Assembly (NCBI RefSeq): GCF_005938225.1
Contig: NZ_VCPC01000005.1
Span: 1 to 64,000 of the forward strand
Reading direction: 5' to 3'
DNA length: 64,000 bases
Origin: Arenibacterium halophilum
GTDB lineage: Bacteria; Pseudomonadota; Alphaproteobacteria; Rhodobacterales; Rhodobacteraceae
In this document: positions 61,281 through 64,000 of the stretch, piece by piece
Layout of the letters: each line of letters begins with the position of its first letter
Numbering within the stretch: position 1 is the first letter of the stretch
Notes under the pieces: model-generated
What the model was told of the DNA's origin: nothing
Databases searched by the model: none
Seen by the model: the letters and a program-made list of their open reading frames with translations, nothing else
Position numbers and translations under genes: made by a program

Positions 61281-62405
61281 TCATGCTGTTATAAGCGTCT
61301 TTGACTCGGTTCCGCGGGCCAGGAACGTGTTGATCGTATCCAGACGCAGCACATCGGACAGGCCGATCCTGTTCGAGAACTGGCCCTTGAAGGTTGTGCC
61401 AAGCCCTGCACGAACGCGCGCGAGAAGCTTGTCGGTCTCGTCGGCGCCAAGCGTTTCAAGATAGGGGAACAGAAGCCAGCCGCGACAGGACCAGAACAGC
61501 CCTGCCGACCGGGGAATTTCAATCGGCGACATATCCAGCGCGCCGTAGATATAGCACTGCCGCTGTTCCCGGCTTCCATAGTTGCTGAATTCCGTCAGCG
61601 ACCGGCGGCAACTGGTTTCCATGCCTTCAAGCACCTGCCCCGTCAGCTTGCCGCCGACCGCGTCGAAGCAGGCCCTTGCGCCGGTTTCATCAATTGCCTT
61701 GACCAGCTGATCTTTGGCGTCGCTGGCAGAGGTATCGATCACATGTTCGGCGCCCAGGGCGCGCAGTTGGTCGGCCAGTTCGGGCCGCCGCACGACGCTG
61801 ACCAGCGCAAGCCCGTCTTCGCGGCACAGATGAATCATCATCCGACCGATGTTGGATGCGGCGGCCGTATTCACGAATGCCGTGTATCCCTCGGCCTTCG
61901 CAGTGGTCAGAAGACCCAGCGCGGTCAGCGGGTTCACGAAGGCGGCAGCGCCATCTTCAAGGCTCACGTCATCCGACAGTTCCATGCACCCGGATGCATC
62001 GAACACCTGGATGTCGCGATATGTGCTTTTGCCCCAGACGGCCACGCGTTTGCCGATAAGGTGCTCCGCGCCCTTGCCCGCGTCCAGCACCGTTCCGGCA
62101 CCTTCCATTCCGGGCTCGATCAAATGCCCGATCCGAAGCTTCTGACTTTCCAGCGCTCCGGGCCGGAGTGGCGCCCGAATTTCAGGCGCGGCGTCGGTGC
62201 CTGACTGCACCGCCTTGCTGAAATCGGCGGGGCCGAACATCACGTTCATGTCCGACGAATGAATCGGGCTGGCCTGCATCTGCACGATGATCTCACCCGG
62301 GCCGGGTGGCGGAACATCGCATTGTTCTATCCACGCATGAAGTTCGCCTTCGGCAGAAATCCGGCTGAGAAGTCGGCGCGTTGTGCGCGGCGCGCTATCG
62401 GTCAT
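61281..62405 (-). CDS. MDR-superfamily oxidoreductase, zinc-independent
   Basis: 374-residue medium-chain dehydrogenase/reductase. It has the N-terminal GroES-like fold (IIVQMQASPIHSSDMNVMFG), GMEGAGTVLDAGKGAEHLIGKRVAVWG, and the cofactor part FVNTAAASNIGRMMIHLCREDGLALVSVVRR, in which the normal G-x-G-x-x-G is replaced by AAASNIG. No zinc-binding Cys/His cluster is seen. It resembles quinone- or enoyl-reductase-like members, but the altered loop makes the cofactor uncertain. It lies between two SDR genes with 58 bases on either side, as part of the same transcript. Confidence 0.82.
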   Translation of the reverse strand: MTDSAPRTTRRLLSRISAEGELHAWIEQCDVPPPGPGEIIVQMQASPIHSSDMNVMFGPADFSKAVQSGTDAAPEIRAPLRPGALESQKLRIGHLIEPGMEGAGTVLDAGKGAEHLIGKRVAVWGKSTYRDIQVFDASGCMELSDDVSLEDGAAAFVNPLTALGLLTTAKAEGYTAFVNTAAASNIGRMMIHLCREDGLALVSVVRRPELADQLRALGAEHVIDTSASDAKDQLVKAIDETGARACFDAVGGKLTGQVLEGMETSCRRSLTEFSNYGSREQRQCYIYGALDMSPIEIPRSAGLFWSCRGWLLFPYLETLGADETDKLLARVRAGLGTTFKGQFSNRIGLSDVLRLDTINTFLARGTESKTLITA

Positions 62406-62463
62406 GTTATTTCCTCTTTGATTTCAGAGACGCGCGTACCGAGCGGTCCGCGGCATGATGTTG

Positions 62464-63240
62464 TCAGATGCCTTGAATGGTCGTGCCACCGTCAACCACA
62501 AGCGTTTGCCCGGTTACGAAAGACCCGGAAGGCCCAGCCAGAAAAACGGCGGCGCCGGCGATCTCTTCCGGGGTGCCAGCCCGTTTCAGCGGCGTGCTGC
62601 GCATGTAGGTTTCATAGGTGTCGCGATCGTCCCAGAGGGCTTTTGAAAACTCTGTCTTGATCAGACCCGGCGCGATGCAGTTCACGCGGATATTGTCGCC
62701 ACCGCATTCAACGGCAAGGTTGCGGGCAAGCTGCATGTCGGCGGCCTTCGAGATGTTGTAAGCGCCGATAACGGGTGAGCCGACAAATCCACCGATGGAC
62801 GACACGATGATGATCGCCCCATCCTTCCGGCCGCGCATTTGCGGCAACACCATACCGATCAGCCAGTTGTTGGCGATGATGTTGTTGTCGAGGATCTTCC
62901 TGAACCTGTCGTCCGGTATCTCTGCAAGCGGGCCGTAGTAGGGGTTGCTTGCCGCGTTGCAGACAAGGATATCCACTTTTCCGAATGTTTCGTCGGCATG
63001 CGCGACCAGCGCGTTCAGCGCCTGCTTGTCAGAGATACTTGCCGCGAAGGGGCTGGCAGCCTTGCGTCCCGTGGCGATGTTGATCTTGTCGGCGGCTGTG
63101 TCGCAAGCATCCTGATTGCGCGAGGACACAACCACCTGTGCGCCTGCGCGCGCCATCTCCATCGCGATGGCAAAACCGATCCCCCGCGACGACCCGGTAA
63201 TAACGGCCACCCGTCCGGCCAGAGAAAAAAGGGACGACAT
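62464..63240 (-). CDS. Short-chain dehydrogenase/reductase family oxidoreductase
   Basis: 258-residue classical SDR. The cofactor motif is TGSSRGIGFAIA, the N-A motif is VCNAASNPYYGP (NAAS instead of NNAG), the catalytic Ser is in IIVSSIGGFVG and Tyr-x3-Lys in YNISK, with CIAPGLIKTEF afterwards. The Arg in SSRNQDA after strand 2 points to NADP. The NAAS variant with Pro-Tyr-Tyr-Gly is typical of a group similar to 3-oxoacyl reductases and DHRS4-like carbonyl reductases. Upstream, 166 bases separate it from the flavin reductase gene. Confidence 0.9.
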   Translation of the reverse strand: MSSLFSLAGRVAVITGSSRGIGFAIAMEMARAGAQVVVSSRNQDACDTAADKINIATGRKAASPFAASISDKQALNALVAHADETFGKVDILVCNAASNPYYGPLAEIPDDRFRKILDNNIIANNWLIGMVLPQMRGRKDGAIIIVSSIGGFVGSPVIGAYNISKAADMQLARNLAVECGGDNIRVNCIAPGLIKTEFSKALWDDRDTYETYMRSTPLKRAGTPEEIAGAAVFLAGPSGSFVTGQTLVVDGGTTIQGI

Positions 63241-63406
63241 TTCGGCTTCTCCATCGTTGGGGCGGCTTGGTTTGGGCCGCGTCGGGTTCGGTTTGCAATT
63301 GCCAAGCCCGCACTCTTATTCGGTGATTCCTGATTGCGTGCTGCGCGCTATGTTCCGGGTTCGGTGGCCTGCCACCTGCCCCGCGCAAAGGCGTCGCGCC
63401 GCCATG

Positions 63407-64000
63407 TCAAAGCACATTCGCATCGAAGTAGACCATCGGTTCATCGTCCTGTGTGTGGGACGTTTCGATCCGTCCGACCAAAAGAAGATGCGTGCCCAAT
63501 GTGATCGTGGTCGCGATCTTGCATTCGATGCTTGCAAGCGCTGAGGGCAACACCGGAAGGCCCATCGGGCCCGCCTCCCAGCCGGCGCCTTCGAACCGCG
63601 CGATCCCCTGCGGTGCCTCGGTGAACTGTGGCAGCAGGTCGGCGTGTTGCCTTGTCAGGATATTCACGGCAAAGCGGCCCTCTCGGACCAGCCGTGGCAA
63701 CGACGAACTGGTCTTGTGCACAAAAACGCCAAGCGCCGGCGGTTCTGCGCAGATTGAGACCACGCTGGAGGCAACCATTCCGGCCGGGTCGTCCATCGTT
63801 CCGGTGGTGACCGCGCAAACGCTGGCAGCAAGACGGCGCATGGCATCCCGAAACTGGTCGCTGGACACCCGCGCCGGAGGCGCGCCGCGAACGATATGGG
63901 CCCGCACCTTTCCGCCTTTCACCCATCCGTACTCCGCAGCCGCCGAGATCATGCCGTCGAAGCCGGTATTCCAGTCGGGGTTGCTGGCCTCGTGGCTGAG
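63407..64000 (-). CDS. Flavin reductase domain protein, 5' part beyond the window
   Basis: The visible C-terminal region is a flavin reductase of the HpaC/FMN-binding type: FRDAMRRLAASVCAVTTG, GMVASSVVSICAEPPALGVFVHKTSS, and RFAVNILTRQHADLL. Such domains supply reduced FMN/FAD to a monooxygenase. An ATG at 63952 has no ribosome site. The frame stays open to base 64000 with nearly all G/C third positions (residues LSHEASNPDW and following), so the protein most likely begins outside the window and may be a fusion with another domain upstream. It would be the first seen gene of the SDR/MDR cluster. Confidence 0.8.
   Translation of the reverse strand, partial: LSHEASNPDWNTGFDGMISAAAEYGWVKGGKVRAHIVRGAPPARVSSDQFRDAMRRLAASVCAVTTGTMDDPAGMVASSVVSICAEPPALGVFVHKTSSSLPRLVREGRFAVNILTRQHADLLPQFTEAPQGIARFEGAGWEAGPMGLPVLPSALASIECKIATTITLGTHLLLVGRIETSHTQDDEPMVYFDANVL

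Overview
The window is high-GC DNA from an alphaproteobacterium, most likely a marine or soil Rhodobacteraceae (Roseobacter-group) member. The support is strong G/C in third codon positions, four TRAP transporters of two kinds, abundant FCD/UTRA GntR and IclR regulators, CaiB/BaiF CoA-transferases, and one intergenic hairpin element of the type common in that family. It is a dense accessory catabolic region. I saw no rRNA, tRNA or CRISPR array.

Layout. (1) 411-7637 (+): a DctPQM TRAP importer, a gamma-resorcylate-decarboxylase-like amidohydrolase, and a ring hydroxylase. In the hydroxylase the Rieske ferredoxin, the FAD reductase and the NagG-like oxygenase alpha subunit form one open frame, followed by the beta subunit. 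A 15-bp bidirectional terminator closes it. (2) 7741-12051 (-): a three-gene molybdenum hydroxylase (Cox/XDH type) with the Fe-S subunit fused to a CoxG-like domain; a MarR regulator is divergent. GTATAC-type palindromic sites recur in front of (1), the decarboxylase and (2). (3) 13117-21651 (+): a 38-codon leader ORF whose stop overlaps the start of an FCD GntR gene, two crotonases, a second DctPQM TRAP system, an acyl-CoA ligase and an MFS carrier. (4) A tyrosine recombinase, then a CoA-transferase, an acyl-CoA dehydrogenase and a mesaconyl-CoA-hydratase-like enzyme. (5) A UTRA GntR gene with twin operators, divergent from a TAXI-TRAP importer and a fumarase-superfamily lyase. (6) A RES/Xre toxin-antitoxin pair. 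(7) 32980-39939: IclR, an SMP-30 lactonase, a CoA-transferase and a second TAXI-TRAP system, divergent from an HMG-CoA-lyase-family enzyme. (8) katG and oxyR, divergent.

(9) 43294-57733 (-): twelve closely packed genes that look like one transcript. They are a fumarylacetoacetate-hydrolase-family protein, an alpha/beta hydrolase, an amidohydrolase, a branched-chain-type ABC importer whose second ATPase is fused to a UPF0261 (Tm-1-like) domain, a TIM-barrel partner of the PEP-hydrolase family, an unusually long flotillin, a SRPBCC protein, and a SRPBCC-quinone-oxidoreductase fusion. A perfect 19-bp palindrome lies before the first gene. A related site lies before the divergent FCD GntR gene, which is followed by a second FCD protein with no DNA-binding domain. 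(10) 59137-64000 (-): dehydrogenases, SDRs and a flavin-reductase-domain protein that runs off the window.

Family assignments rest on motifs and overall sequence character. Substrates are mostly inference. The least explained and most interesting parts are the region (9) operon and the triple-fused Rieske oxygenase.
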